From assembly GCF_002943565.1 (NCBI RefSeq), contig NZ_PJCH01000003.1, forward strand, positions 194,001 to 258,000: a stretch of DNA of 64,000 nucleotides, in the 5' to 3' direction. Below the pieces are notes generated by a model. The model worked only from the letters and a program-made list of their open reading frames with translations. It was not told where the DNA came from and made no database searches. How positions within the stretch are numbered: position 1 is the first letter of the stretch; the number at the start of each line of letters is the position of its first letter. This DNA comes from Hyphococcus luteus. GTDB taxonomy: Bacteria; Pseudomonadota; Alphaproteobacteria; Caulobacterales; Parvularculaceae. The translations under genes and the position numbers were made by a program. This document shows positions 44,643 through 57,460 of this stretch, piece after piece.

Positions 44643-46031
44643 TTAAATATGCAAGGCGTGGCCGAGCGTTCTGAGGGCCGATTCCTGGAACGCCTCGCCC
44701 AAGGTCGGGTGGGCGTGGATCGTGCCCGCGATATCGTCGAGGGTCGCGCCCATTTCGATGGCGAGGCCGAAAGCGGTCGAGAGTTCCGAAACGCCCCTGC
44801 CCGCGGCCTGAACGCCGAGCACCAGCTTGTTATCTTTTCGCGCGACAATCCGGACGAAGCCGTCTTCCGCCTCCATCGACATGGCGCGGCCATTGGCGGA
44901 GAACGGAAAATTCTGCGAGATGATCTCGTAGCCCGCCTCTTTCGCCTCATTGGGCGACAGGCCGACCGACACGATTTCCGGGTCGGTGAAGCAGACCGCA
45001 GGAATCGCCCGCTTGTCCCATGAGCGGTTTTCGCCGGCGACGATCTCCGCGACCATTTCGCCCTGCGCCATGGCGCGGTGCGCGAGCATGGGCTCGCCGG
45101 TGACGTCGCCGATGGCGTAAACGCCGGTCATCGACGTCTGGCATTCATCGTCGATTTTGACGTAGCGCCCGTCCATGTCGAGGACGAGATTGTCGCGGCC
45201 CCAGCCTTGCGTCTTCGGCGCGCGGCCCACGGTGACGAGGATTTTTTCCGCCTTCACCGTTTCGGCTTTGCCGTCCGCCGTTTCGATGTCGAGGCCCTTT
45301 TTCGATTGGCCCTTGGCCTTGGCGCCCAGGAGAACTTCGACGCCGAGGCGCTTCAGGGTTTTCTCGACGGGCCGTGTCAGCTCCTTGTCGTAAAGCGGGA
45401 GTATCTTGTCCATCGCCTCGACGACGGTGACTTTGGTTCCGAGCTTCGCAAAGGCGATGCCGAGCTCGAGGCCGATATAGCCGGCGCCGACCACGGCCAG
45501 CGTCTTCGGCGGCGTTTCGAGCGACAGGGCTTCGGTCGAAGAGATGACGTCCCCGCCGAAAGGCATGAACGGCAGTTCGACCGGCTCGGACCCGGTGGCG
45601 ATAATAACATTGTCGGCGCGGATGCGGACGTCTTCATCGCCGCCCGTCACCTCCACCGTCTTGCCGTCGATAAAAGACGCCCAGCCCTTGATGCTGCGCA
45701 CCTTATTTTTCTTGAGCAGCCCGCCGACGCCGCCTGTAAGCCGTTTGACGATCCCGTCTTTCCATTGAAGCGTTTTCGCAAAATCGATCTTGGGGCTTCC
45801 CGCATGCACCCCGATGGCGCTGTCGCCGGCGAAATGCACGGCTTTCTCGAATTCGTCGGCGGCGTGAATGATCGCTTTCGACGGAATGCAGCCGACATTG
45901 AGGCACGTGCCGCCGTGATATTGGCCCTCGACAATGACGCAATCGAGCCCGAGCTGGCCTGCGCGGATCGCGGCCACATAGCCGCCGGGCCCGGCGCCGA
46001 TGACGAGGAGTTTGCAGGAAATGTCGTCCAT
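44643..46031 (-). CDS. lpdA: Dihydrolipoyl dehydrogenase (E3 of branched-chain complex)
   Basis: A 462-residue flavoprotein: FAD site VIGAGPGGYVAAIRAGQLG, redox-active CLNVGCIPSK, NAD site VVGAGYIGLELG, and the C-terminal dimer interface with HAHPTLGEAFQESAL, which carries the catalytic His-Glu pair. It reoxidises the lipoyl groups of the E2 subunit. Last gene of the bkd operon, separated from E2 by 178 nt that hold a repeat element. Confidence 0.94.
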   Translation of the reverse strand: MDDISCKLLVIGAGPGGYVAAIRAGQLGLDCVIVEGQYHGGTCLNVGCIPSKAIIHAADEFEKAVHFAGDSAIGVHAGSPKIDFAKTLQWKDGIVKRLTGGVGGLLKKNKVRSIKGWASFIDGKTVEVTGGDEDVRIRADNVIIATGSEPVELPFMPFGGDVISSTEALSLETPPKTLAVVGAGYIGLELGIAFAKLGTKVTVVEAMDKILPLYDKELTRPVEKTLKRLGVEVLLGAKAKGQSKKGLDIETADGKAETVKAEKILVTVGRAPKTQGWGRDNLVLDMDGRYVKIDDECQTSMTGVYAIGDVTGEPMLAHRAMAQGEMVAEIVAGENRSWDKRAIPAVCFTDPEIVSVGLSPNEAKEAGYEIISQNFPFSANGRAMSMEAEDGFVRIVARKDNKLVLGVQAAGRGVSELSTAFGLAIEMGATLDDIAGTIHAHPTLGEAFQESALRTLGHALHI

Positions 46032-46061
46032 GTCTTTTCACCGTTTCCATCTTCCGCCTCC

Positions 46062-46200
46062 CCCTTGAGGGGAGGCCGAAACTGCGCCAGCAGTTTCGGG
46101 AGGGGGAGGACGCCGCCTCCGAATTACCGCTCTTTGTTTTGCATCCCCCACCCGAAATTCGCATTCGCGAATTTCGACCTCCCCTCAAGGGAGAGGTGGG
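46062..46200. repeat. Hairpin-rich GC intergenic repeat, copy C (diverged)
   Basis: CCTCCCC-TTGA-GGGGAGG, GAAACTG-CGCCAG-CAGTTTC and GGGAGGGGGAGG, then GAAATTCGCATTCGCGAATTTC and CCTCCCCTCAAGGGAGAGG. It has the same hairpin style as copies A and B but not the 35-bp shared block. It lies inside the bkd operon between E2 and E3. Confidence 0.65.
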
Positions 46201-46209
46201 ATCTTGTGT

Positions 46210-47511
46210 CTAACTCTCTATGAAGATCATCGCCGGGTTTTCCAGCAGGGACTTGATCCGCTGCACGAAGACCGCCGCGTCCCAGCCGTCGATGACGCGA
46301 TGATCGAAGCTGGACGACAGGTTCATGATCTTGCGCGGCGTAAACTCCGAGCCGTTCCAGCGCGGCAGCACCTGCATCTTGTTGACGCCGACAATCGCGA
46401 CTTCCGGATGGTTGATCACCGGCGTCGTGACGATGCCGCCCATCGCCCCGAGCGAGGTGATGGTGATGGTCGACCCGGACAGCTCCTCGCGGCTCGCCTT
46501 GCCTTCCTTCGCCGCTTCGGAAAGCCTTGCGACTTCCGCAGCGCAATCCCAGAGGTCGCGCGCTTCGGCGTGTTTGACCACCGGCACCATCAGCCCGGTC
46601 GGCGTCTGCGCCGCGACGCCGATATGAACGCCGCCATGCTGATGAATGACTTCCGCCTCGTCGTCGTAAATGGCGTTCAAATGCGGCTGCTCGCCGACCG
46701 CTTTCACCATGGCGCGCATCAGGAACGGCAGCAGCGTCAGTTTCGGCCTTCCCTCCTTGCGCGTTTTGTTGAGCTCGGCGCGCAGATCCTCAAGCGCCGT
46801 CATGTCGACTTCTTCCACATAGGTGATGGGAACGATGCGTTCATGCGCGGCTTGCATCTTCTCGGCGATCTTGCGGCGCAGGCCCCTGACTGGCACCTCG
46901 GCGACGGATGTGTTGCGCCTTAACACCGCGCCGGGAACGCTCGCCGTCTCGCCGCCGCTGTCGAAAAACGCGTCGAGGTCTTCATGGGTGATGCGCCCTG
47001 CCGGGCCCGTCCCGGGCACGCGGCGCAAATCGACGCCGGCGTCGGCGGCGCGCTTGCGCACCGCCGGCGAGGCCAGCGGCTTCTCGCCTTCTGCACGGGG
47101 CATGGCGGGCGCAGGCGCAGCGCCGTTGGTCTTCGGCTTGTCCGCCTTCGGCGAGGGCTTTTCCGCCGTTTTTTCCGGTTTCGGCTCCGGCGCTTTCTCC
47201 GCCTTCGCCTCTTCCGGCTTTTCTTTGGGCTCAGGCGCCGGCGTTTCGCCCGGCTTCACATTGCCGGCGCCGTCCACCTCGAGGCGCACCAGCGGCGAAC
47301 CGACCGCGAGCACGTCGCCGGGCTCGCCGCCGCGCCAGATAATCTTGCCCTCCACCGGCGAGGGGATCTCCACCGTCGCCTTGTCGGTCATCACCGAGGC
47401 GATGATCTCGTCCTCGCGCACATTGGCGCCCGTCTCAATCATCCACTCGACGAGCTCCGCCTCGGCGACGCCCTCTCCCACATCGGGAAGCTTGATTACA
47501 TGTTCGCCCAT
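46210..47511 (-). CDS. bkdB: Branched-chain 2-oxoacid dehydrogenase E2 (dihydrolipoyl transacylase)
   Basis: A 433-residue protein. A single N-terminal lipoyl domain holds the lipoylated Lys in VMTDKATVEIPSP. A Pro/Ala/Lys/Glu linker and a peripheral-subunit-binding domain follow (ASPAVRKRAADAGVDLRRV). The catalytic acyltransferase domain ends with SSSFDHRVIDGWDAAVF (HxxxDG). It transfers branched-chain acyl groups to CoA. ATG 47511 overlaps the E1-beta stop codon by one base; the longer frame to 47577 lies in the E1-beta gene. Confidence 0.94.
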   Translation of the reverse strand: MGEHVIKLPDVGEGVAEAELVEWMIETGANVREDEIIASVMTDKATVEIPSPVEGKIIWRGGEPGDVLAVGSPLVRLEVDGAGNVKPGETPAPEPKEKPEEAKAEKAPEPKPEKTAEKPSPKADKPKTNGAAPAPAMPRAEGEKPLASPAVRKRAADAGVDLRRVPGTGPAGRITHEDLDAFFDSGGETASVPGAVLRRNTSVAEVPVRGLRRKIAEKMQAAHERIVPITYVEEVDMTALEDLRAELNKTRKEGRPKLTLLPFLMRAMVKAVGEQPHLNAIYDDEAEVIHQHGGVHIGVAAQTPTGLMVPVVKHAEARDLWDCAAEVARLSEAAKEGKASREELSGSTITITSLGAMGGIVTTPVINHPEVAIVGVNKMQVLPRWNGSEFTPRKIMNLSSSFDHRVIDGWDAAVFVQRIKSLLENPAMIFIES

Positions 47512-48527
47512 CAGGCGTCCTCCATGACTTTCTGCAAGGCCGCCCCAACCCGCGCGGGCCCCGGAAAATAATCCCATTCATGCGCATGCGGATAAGGCGT
47601 GTCCCAGCCCGTCACCCGCACCACCGGCGATTCGAGATGGTAGAAGCAGTTCTCCGCAACAATCGCCGCGAGTTCCGCGCCATACCCACAGGTGCGAGTC
47701 GCCTCGTGAACAATGACGCAGCGCCCGGTCTTCTGCACGGACTTTTCAATCGCTTCCATGTCGAGCGGCAGGAGCGTCCTGAGATCGATGATCTCCGCGT
47801 CAATGCCGGTTTCCTCGGCCGCAGCTTCGGCGACATAGACCATGGCGCCGTAAACCAGCATGGTGACGTCCGCGCCTTCGCGGCGCACCGCCGCCTTGCC
47901 GAGCGGGACCGTATAATGCTCTTCGGGAACCTCGCCCATCTCATGCTTCGACCAGGGCGTCACCGGCCGGTCGTGATGGCCGTCAAAGGGGCCGTTATAA
48001 AGCCGCTTCGGCTCGAGGAACATCACCGGGTCGTCGTCCTCGATAGACGCGATGAGAAGCCCTTTGGCGTCGTAAGGGTTGGACGGGATCACCGTCTTGA
48101 TGCCGGAAACATGCGCGAACAGCGCCTCGGGGCTCTGGCTGTGTGTCTGGCCGCCGAAAATCCCGCCGCCGGTCGGCATCCGCACCACCATGGGCACGGT
48201 GAAGTCGTTATTGGAGCGATAGCGGATGCGCGAGGCCTCCTGGGTGATCTGATCGTAGCCCGGATACATATAATCCGCGAACTGAATTTCGGCGCAGGGG
48301 CGCAGACCATAGGTCGCCATGCCGATGGCGGCGCCGATAATGCCGCTTTCGCTGATCGGCGTGTCGAAACAGCGCTGGGGCCCGTATTTTTCCTGCAGCC
48401 CTTGCGTGCAGCGGAAAACGCCGCCGAAATAGCCCACATCCTCGCCAAAGACGACGACATTGTCGTCGCGGTCCATGGCGACGTCCATGGCGGACCGGAT
48501 CGCCTGAATCATGGTCATGCGCGCCAT
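47511..48527 (-). CDS. bkdA2: 2-oxoisovalerate dehydrogenase E1 beta subunit
   Basis: A 338-residue transketolase-like subunit: MIQAIRSAMDVAMDRDDNVVVFGEDVGYFGGVFRCT, FDTPISESGIIGAAIGMA, AEIQFADYMYPGYDQI and VRMPTGGGIFGGQTHSQSPEA. It pairs with E1 alpha to decarboxylate branched-chain 2-oxoacids with thiamine diphosphate. ATG 48527 begins one base after the E1-alpha stop codon, so translation is coupled. The frame to 48626 overlaps E1 alpha and is rejected. Confidence 0.94.
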   Translation of the reverse strand: MARMTMIQAIRSAMDVAMDRDDNVVVFGEDVGYFGGVFRCTQGLQEKYGPQRCFDTPISESGIIGAAIGMATYGLRPCAEIQFADYMYPGYDQITQEASRIRYRSNNDFTVPMVVRMPTGGGIFGGQTHSQSPEALFAHVSGIKTVIPSNPYDAKGLLIASIEDDDPVMFLEPKRLYNGPFDGHHDRPVTPWSKHEMGEVPEEHYTVPLGKAAVRREGADVTMLVYGAMVYVAEAAAEETGIDAEIIDLRTLLPLDMEAIEKSVQKTGRCVIVHEATRTCGYGAELAAIVAENCFYHLESPVVRVTGWDTPYPHAHEWDYFPGPARVGAALQKVMEDA

Positions 48528-48528
48528 C

Positions 48529-49815
<1,287 letters not shown>

Positions 49816-49987
49816 TTACGCCTTGAAATCTGGCTTGTTTTGCGGGGATTTAGCCCGCCGGCGCGAGCCCGCGCAATGGCGCGGCGTTACAATCGCGAAA
49901 AATGGAGGGGCGGCGTTGTTGGGCGGGGCTTGAAGGTTGAATCTGCCATTGAAACCTCTGCGCATAGCAGAAGATTCAAGCGCGGAA

Positions 49988-51703
49988 TCACCAGCCGCCT
50001 CCACCCCCGCCGCCTCCGCCGCCGCCGGAGAAGCCGCCGCCGCCCGACCCGGAAGACGACGAACTTTGCGGCAGCGCTGAGGCGACGCCTGTCGCCATGC
50101 CGGCGACAAGCGCGCTGTTGAGGCCGTGAAGGGAGCTGTAACGCCCGCCGTGAGCGCCGACCCATCGCGGCTGGTAATGCGCCGCCTCTTCCGGAATCAG
50201 TCTTTCGAAATGGCGCGTCCAGGGTTCTTCGACGCCGAGCGCGACCGCATAAGGAAGAAACCGTTCATAACGCTCCACGGTCATGGGCGGCGGCGCGTCA
50301 GAACCGACCTTCACGGCGTCGAGATAAATTTTTTCCGCGGTTTTGAGATAAAGCCGGAAACCTTCGATTTCCGTGCGCGTTTTCTGGCCATGGGGCGTCG
50401 GCGCGGGAATGAAATAGGCGAAGGCGGCGAACATCGCGGCGAGCGCGCCAACGCCGGCGGTGTGCGCCCAAGTCCAGCCGACGGAAAATGAAATGGCGGC
50501 GATGATTGCAATGATCGTGAGAACGGCGCCGAGAATCAGATACCCGGCGTTCCATTTAAAATAGGGCTTGCCGAATTTCCTGCCGATTTCGCGCTGGAAT
50601 TTCTTATAGGCGTGCGTGAAGGCGGAGTCATAGCCGTCGCCAAGCGTAAACTCCTCACGCCGATTGAAAACACCGTGCAGGAAGTTGCGTTCCGCCGGCG
50701 AGAGTTCCTCTTCACGCCCGCCTTCAAGCAAGGTGAGCTTCGTCTTTTTCTTGCTTTCGGCGTCGATCTTGACTGCATCTTTCACGCCGAGATTGAGGAT
50801 CGTGGCGATGAGCGCGTCATGGCCCGAAAGCTTGCGCCGATAAACATGATGCGTCGCCGCGGGGGAAAGCCCTTCCGGCGGCTCGTAACGCGGGAAGACC
50901 GGGCCCTTGGCCGGGTCCTGTCCGGCCCGGATGAAAGCCCAGCCATAGAAAAGAGACAGAAGCGCAATGGCGCTCGCGAGAATAAGCCCCGACGCGTTGC
51001 GCTGAAACCATTCAGCCCGCTTGTCGGCGGCCGAGGGCGGATCGACGACGCCTTTTTCAAAACCAACCGCGACGGTCAGCCCTTCACGCTGTCCAAGCTC
51101 TTTTGTCGTTTCGAAAATATGCGCATTGCCGGAAACGGAGTAGCGGTAGGCGCGCCCGCTCGCGCCCTGGCGCCCCGTATAGGCCGCCGTCGATACGACC
51201 TTCGCGCCTTTCGGCAGACGGACGACGGCGCGCGCATGCTCGATCGGGAAAAACCAGTAATTCCCCGTGACGTTCCAGTAGATTTCGTCATAGTCGTCAA
51301 AATAGCGGACCTGATTTTTCACGCTATATTCGATGACATAGTCATGCCGGCCATGATCGAGAAAGACATCCGCATCGCCAATGCGAATCTGCATGCCGTT
51401 TCCCTGCCGGTCGACCGTATAGGGCTCGCCTTTTCCATCGCGCTCGATGCGTTCGATGTCGTAATCGTAGGAATAGCGCACCCCGTCTCTTTTGTAATAG
51501 CGCGGCAGGTCGCGAAAGATTCCGCGCCTGATCTGCCTGCCTTCAACCGTAACATCGATGGTTTCGGTGACGAGAATATCGCCGCTTTTGCGGACATCGA
51601 TCTCCACCGTAAAGTCGTTGATCTCTTCGCGCGCCGACGCCGAAAGCGGCCAGGCGAGCGCGGCAAGGGCGATGAGGGCGGCGAAAACGGAACGCAGCAT
51701 CAT
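49988..51703 (-). CDS. DUF2207-domain membrane protein with Gly-rich tail
   Basis: A 571-residue protein. A signal peptide (MMLRSVFAALIALAALAWPLSASA) is followed by the DUF2207 extracytoplasmic domain (INDFTVEIDVRKSGDILVTETIDV, RRGIFRDLPRYYK, YFDDYDEIYWNVTGNYWFFPIEHA). A membrane helix near residue 235, a pair near residues 385-435, and a low-complexity C-terminus of Ser and Gly ending in Trp complete it. Function unknown; such proteins are usually encoded next to LemA. Its start overlaps the lemA stop by 4 nt (ATGA), so the two form an operon. Confidence 0.88.
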   Translation of the reverse strand: MMLRSVFAALIALAALAWPLSASAREEINDFTVEIDVRKSGDILVTETIDVTVEGRQIRRGIFRDLPRYYKRDGVRYSYDYDIERIERDGKGEPYTVDRQGNGMQIRIGDADVFLDHGRHDYVIEYSVKNQVRYFDDYDEIYWNVTGNYWFFPIEHARAVVRLPKGAKVVSTAAYTGRQGASGRAYRYSVSGNAHIFETTKELGQREGLTVAVGFEKGVVDPPSAADKRAEWFQRNASGLILASAIALLSLFYGWAFIRAGQDPAKGPVFPRYEPPEGLSPAATHHVYRRKLSGHDALIATILNLGVKDAVKIDAESKKKTKLTLLEGGREEELSPAERNFLHGVFNRREEFTLGDGYDSAFTHAYKKFQREIGRKFGKPYFKWNAGYLILGAVLTIIAIIAAISFSVGWTWAHTAGVGALAAMFAAFAYFIPAPTPHGQKTRTEIEGFRLYLKTAEKIYLDAVKVGSDAPPPMTVERYERFLPYAVALGVEEPWTRHFERLIPEEAAHYQPRWVGAHGGRYSSLHGLNSALVAGMATGVASALPQSSSSSGSGGGGFSGGGGGGGGGGGW

Positions 51704-52269
51704 GATGCGTCGGCGCCCATATCGATGGAAGGCGCGGCTTTTTCCGCGGTCTCGATCTCGAAATAATCGCGCTTTTTAAATCCGAACCCTCCGGCAAGCA
51801 TGTTTACGGGAAAGCTCTGAATGAGCGTGTTCAATTCGCGCACCGCGCCGTTGTAAAAACGCCGCGCCATCTCGATCTTGTCTTCCGTTTCGGCGAGCGC
51901 CGTCTGGAGCTCCAGAAAATTGCCGCTGGCTTTCAGTTCCGGATAATTCTCCGCAACGGCGATCATTTTCGCGACGGGACGCGACAGCGCGCTTTCGGCC
52001 GCGCCGCGCGCCGCCGGATCGTCGCCGACCGCCATCGCCGCATTGCGCTTTTCCACCACCTCTTCGAAGAGGCTGCGTTCATGAGCGGCGTACCCCTGCA
52101 CCGCCGCGACAAGTTGCGGAATGAGATCGGCCCGGCGTTTGAGCTGCACGTCGATATCGGCCCAGCCATTATGCGTCATCTGCCGCTTCTGAACGAGGTG
52201 ATTGTAAAGCGCGGCCAGCGCCACGGCGGCGATCGCCGCCAGCACCAGCAAGACGAGCCATAGAGTCAT
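51700..52269 (-). CDS. LemA family protein
   Basis: A 189-residue protein with an N-terminal membrane helix (residues 2-22) and the helical LemA domain: LYNHLVQKRQMTHNGWADIDVQLKRRADLIPQLVAAVQGYAAHE, then ARRFYNGAVRELNTLIQSFPVNMLAGGFGFKKRDYFE. The role is unclear; it may act with the DUF2207 protein in the envelope. Confidence 0.92.
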   Translation of the reverse strand: MTLWLVLLVLAAIAAVALAALYNHLVQKRQMTHNGWADIDVQLKRRADLIPQLVAAVQGYAAHERSLFEEVVEKRNAAMAVGDDPAARGAAESALSRPVAKMIAVAENYPELKASGNFLELQTALAETEDKIEMARRFYNGAVRELNTLIQSFPVNMLAGGFGFKKRDYFEIETAEKAAPSIDMGADAS

Positions 52270-52332
52270 GATGCGCTCTCCCGTCCGCTCACTATAGGCG
52301 CCGCACGTCGCATTTATACCCCTTGACGGCGA

Positions 52333-54531
<2,199 letters not shown>

Positions 54532-56247
54532 TTACGCCCGTTTGCGCGACTTTTTCGCCGGGGCTTTTTCTTTGGGCGCGTCCACGGACAAAAGCCGGCG
54601 GGCGGCGGCGCGCGCTTCGTCCGTCACTTCAGCGCCCGACAGCATGCGGGCGATTTCCTCGACGCGCGCGCCGTCTTCAAGCGGCGTCACCCGCGTCAGG
54701 GTCGAGGATTTCGTCTGCTTCTTCTCGATGCGCCAATGGGCGCCGGCGCGGGCCGCGACCTGCGGACTGTGGGTGACCACGAGAACCTGCGCGTCCGAGG
54801 CGAGCCGCGCCAGCCGCTCGCCCACCGCATCGGCGACGGCCCCGCCGACGCCTGCATCGACTTCGTCGAAGATGATGACCGTGCGGTTTTCCTTGGCCGC
54901 GAGCGCGGCTTTCATGGCGAGCACGAACCGCGACAGCTCGCCGCCCGACGCAATGGTTTTCAGCGGTCCCGCCGGGGCGCCCGGATTGGTGGCCACCATG
55001 AACTCCACCGCATCGAAGCCGTCCGATGTCGGGTGGCTTTTGTCCGTTGCAATGTTGGTTTCGAAAACCGCCTTGCCGAGTTTCAACGGCGCCAGTTCTT
55101 TCATGACGGCGCTGTCGAGTTTTTTGGCCGCCGCGGCGCGCTCTTTCGACAGCGCCGTGGCTGCCTTTTCAAAAGCGGCCTTCGCGTCTTTCACGTCTTT
55201 TTCAAGACTCTCGAACGCCGCCTCGCCCATCTCGAGATCTTCGAGCGACGTCTTCGCCTTTTCAAGGAAAGCCGCGAGCCCGTCCGGCGTCACGCCGTGT
55301 TTGCGCGCCTCGGCGCGCAGGGCGAAAAGCCGCTCTTCGACGCGGTCGAGCTCGTCCGGATCGGCGCCGAAGCGGTCGATGGCCGCTTCCAGGGCGCTGC
55401 GCGCTTCGGCCGCCTCATTCAGCGCCGCATCGAGCCGCGCCGAGGCGACGCTTAAAGGATTGTCTTTCTCGGCGAGGAGGCTCGCGGCCCGGTCGATCCG
55501 GCGCAGGGCGCTGGCGAGCTGTGCGTCGAAGGCGCCTTCGCTCATCGCCGTCATGGCGGCGTTCAGGTCTTCTGCGATCTTGTCGGACGCCATCAGCTCG
55601 GTGCGCCGTTCGGCGAGCGCGGCTTCTTCATCCGCCTCAGGGGCGAGTTTCGACAAGCGCTCGACCACATGCCTGAGATAATCCGCCTCGCGCGCCGCCG
55701 CGTCGCGGTCGCGTTTTTTTTCCTCCAGCGCGTCTTCAGCGTCGCGCCAGCGCCGCCAGAGCCCCGCGACCTCGCCCGCTTTTTTCTGCAAGCCGCCGAA
55801 TTCGTCGAGCATGCCGCGATGCGCCGAGGCCGTTAAAAAGCCGCGCCCGTCATGCTGGCCGTGAATCTCCACAAGGGTTTCGCCGACGGTCCGCAGCATC
55901 GCAATCGACACGGGCTGGTCGTTGACGAAGCCGCGCCCGCGCCCGTCGGCGCCCTGCACCCGGCGCAAGATCACCTGATCCTCGCCCGCGTCGAGGCCGT
56001 TTTCCTCGAGCACTTTCCAGACCGGATGCGAAAGCCCCGGTTCGAAGATGACCGAGACGACGCCCTGTTTCGCGCCCTGGCGCACGGCGCCGCGTTCGGC
56101 CCGGCCGCCGACGGCGAGCCCGAGCGCGTCAAGAAGAATGGATTTGCCGGCGCCGGTCTCGCCGGTAAGCGCGGTCAGGCCGCGCCCGAGCGCCAGGCGC
56201 GCCTGGTCGATCAGCACGAAATCCTGAATATGAAGCGCGATCAGCAT
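54532..56247 (-). CDS. recN: DNA repair protein RecN
   Basis: A 571-residue SMC-like ATPase for double-strand break repair: MLIALHIQDFVLIDQARLALGRGLTALTGETGAGKSILLDAL with Walker A at the N-terminus, a central coiled coil (about residues 150-360), then GGELSRFVLAMKAALA and IIFDEVDAGVGGAVADAVG with Walker B and VVTHSPQVAARAG. No alphaproteobacterial LexA box (GTTC-N7-GTTC) is visible in the 102 nt upstream. Confidence 0.95.
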   Translation of the reverse strand: MLIALHIQDFVLIDQARLALGRGLTALTGETGAGKSILLDALGLAVGGRAERGAVRQGAKQGVVSVIFEPGLSHPVWKVLEENGLDAGEDQVILRRVQGADGRGRGFVNDQPVSIAMLRTVGETLVEIHGQHDGRGFLTASAHRGMLDEFGGLQKKAGEVAGLWRRWRDAEDALEEKKRDRDAAAREADYLRHVVERLSKLAPEADEEAALAERRTELMASDKIAEDLNAAMTAMSEGAFDAQLASALRRIDRAASLLAEKDNPLSVASARLDAALNEAAEARSALEAAIDRFGADPDELDRVEERLFALRAEARKHGVTPDGLAAFLEKAKTSLEDLEMGEAAFESLEKDVKDAKAAFEKAATALSKERAAAAKKLDSAVMKELAPLKLGKAVFETNIATDKSHPTSDGFDAVEFMVATNPGAPAGPLKTIASGGELSRFVLAMKAALAAKENRTVIIFDEVDAGVGGAVADAVGERLARLASDAQVLVVTHSPQVAARAGAHWRIEKKQTKSSTLTRVTPLEDGARVEEIARMLSGAEVTDEARAAARRLLSVDAPKEKAPAKKSRKRA

Positions 56248-56349
56248 CGACCGGAGCGGCGCCTTTTCACTGGATACCCGTTTGCCTGAAAACGGCGAGA
56301 GAGCCCCCTCGCCTGTTTCCTCCGTGATGTATCGCAGTTTGACGGCCCG

Positions 56350-57330
56350 TTAAAGCGGCTCGCGCGCCTCGTCGATCGGGCTTTGCGGCGCATTGCCCCG
56401 CGGCTCAAGCCTTTCAAGCTCGTCCGGCGAGGGCGGCTCAAGAGCCTCCTGATTGCTCATATCCGCCTCATCGAGCGTTTCCGACGCTTTTTTAAGTTTC
56501 GCCGGCTTGGATTTGGGCTTGCCGGAGCCCTCGGCGAGGATGCCGCGTTCTTTGAACAGCTTGTAGCTTTCCTCGTACCAGCGGCTGCCGGGATAGTTGT
56601 AGCCGAGAACGGCGGCGGCGGCGCGCGCCTCGTCGATAATGCCGAGCTCGAGATAGGCCTCCACGAGACGGTGCAGGGCTTCGGGAACGTGGCTCGTCGT
56701 CTGGTAGCGCTCGACCACCGTCTTGAAACGGTTGATCGCCGCAATGTGCTTGTTCTGCTTCAGATAGAAGCGCCCCACATACATCTCCTTGCCGGCGAGG
56801 TGATCGAAAGTGAGGTCGAGTTTCAGCCGCGCGTCGCGCGCATATTCCGTATCCGGATAACGCCGGATGACGTCGTTCAGGGCCTGGACGGCGTTGTTGG
56901 TGTAATCCTGGTCGCGGCCCACATCGCGGATGCGCTCGTAATAACACATGGCTTTCAGGTAATAGGCGTAAGCGGCGTCCTTGTTGCCGGGATGCAGCGA
57001 AATGAACTGGTCGATCGCCGTCACCGCTTCTTCGTAATCATTGCCCTGATAATAAGCGAAAGCCTTCATCAGCATGGCGCGGCGCGCCCAGGCGGAGTAA
57101 GGGTGCTGGCGCTCGACTTCCTCGAAATAGGCGATGGCGTTGTCGTACCGCTTGCGCTCGAGCTCACGGGTGGCGCTTCTGTAGAGCGTTTCCACCGGAC
57201 GCTCCACATAAGCGAATTTCTCTTTCTTCTTGCCGGATGAACTGCAGGCCGCGACGGCGAAACAGGCGAGGATGACGAGGAGCGCTTTACCGAGGAACGC
57301 AAAAGGCTTTTTCACTGGGACCGACTTCAC
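56350..57330 (-). CDS. bamD: Outer membrane assembly lipoprotein BamD
   Basis: A 326-residue lipoprotein (GTG 57330, or GTG 57315 for 321 residues) with signal peptide and lipobox FAVAAC. TPR repeats follow: VETLYRSATRELERKRYDNAIAYFEEVERQHPYSAWA, then YYQGNDYEEAVTAIDQFISLHPGN and so on. BamD is the essential partner of BamA in beta-barrel insertion. It carries about 60 extra C-terminal residues rich in Lys, Glu and Pro beyond the E. coli protein. Between lpxC and recN, as in other Alphaproteobacteria. Confidence 0.92.
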   Translation of the reverse strand: MKSVPVKKPFAFLGKALLVILACFAVAACSSSGKKKEKFAYVERPVETLYRSATRELERKRYDNAIAYFEEVERQHPYSAWARRAMLMKAFAYYQGNDYEEAVTAIDQFISLHPGNKDAAYAYYLKAMCYYERIRDVGRDQDYTNNAVQALNDVIRRYPDTEYARDARLKLDLTFDHLAGKEMYVGRFYLKQNKHIAAINRFKTVVERYQTTSHVPEALHRLVEAYLELGIIDEARAAAAVLGYNYPGSRWYEESYKLFKERGILAEGSGKPKSKPAKLKKASETLDEADMSNQEALEPPSPDELERLEPRGNAPQSPIDEAREPL

Positions 57331-57460
57331 CTGGAGAGGCCTTTCGGGACGCGGCCGCGCGCCGACTGCCGGCGGGGCCTTGGGGGCGAAAAACCGTTCT
57401 AGTTGGGCGCAGGCGGGGCTGTCAAACAAGGATGGACGGCCGATCCCGGCCCCTTTCAGA

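Noticed and set aside
56248-56349. LexA/SOS box upstream of recN
   Set aside because: No GTTC-N7-GTTC or close variant is present in the gap.
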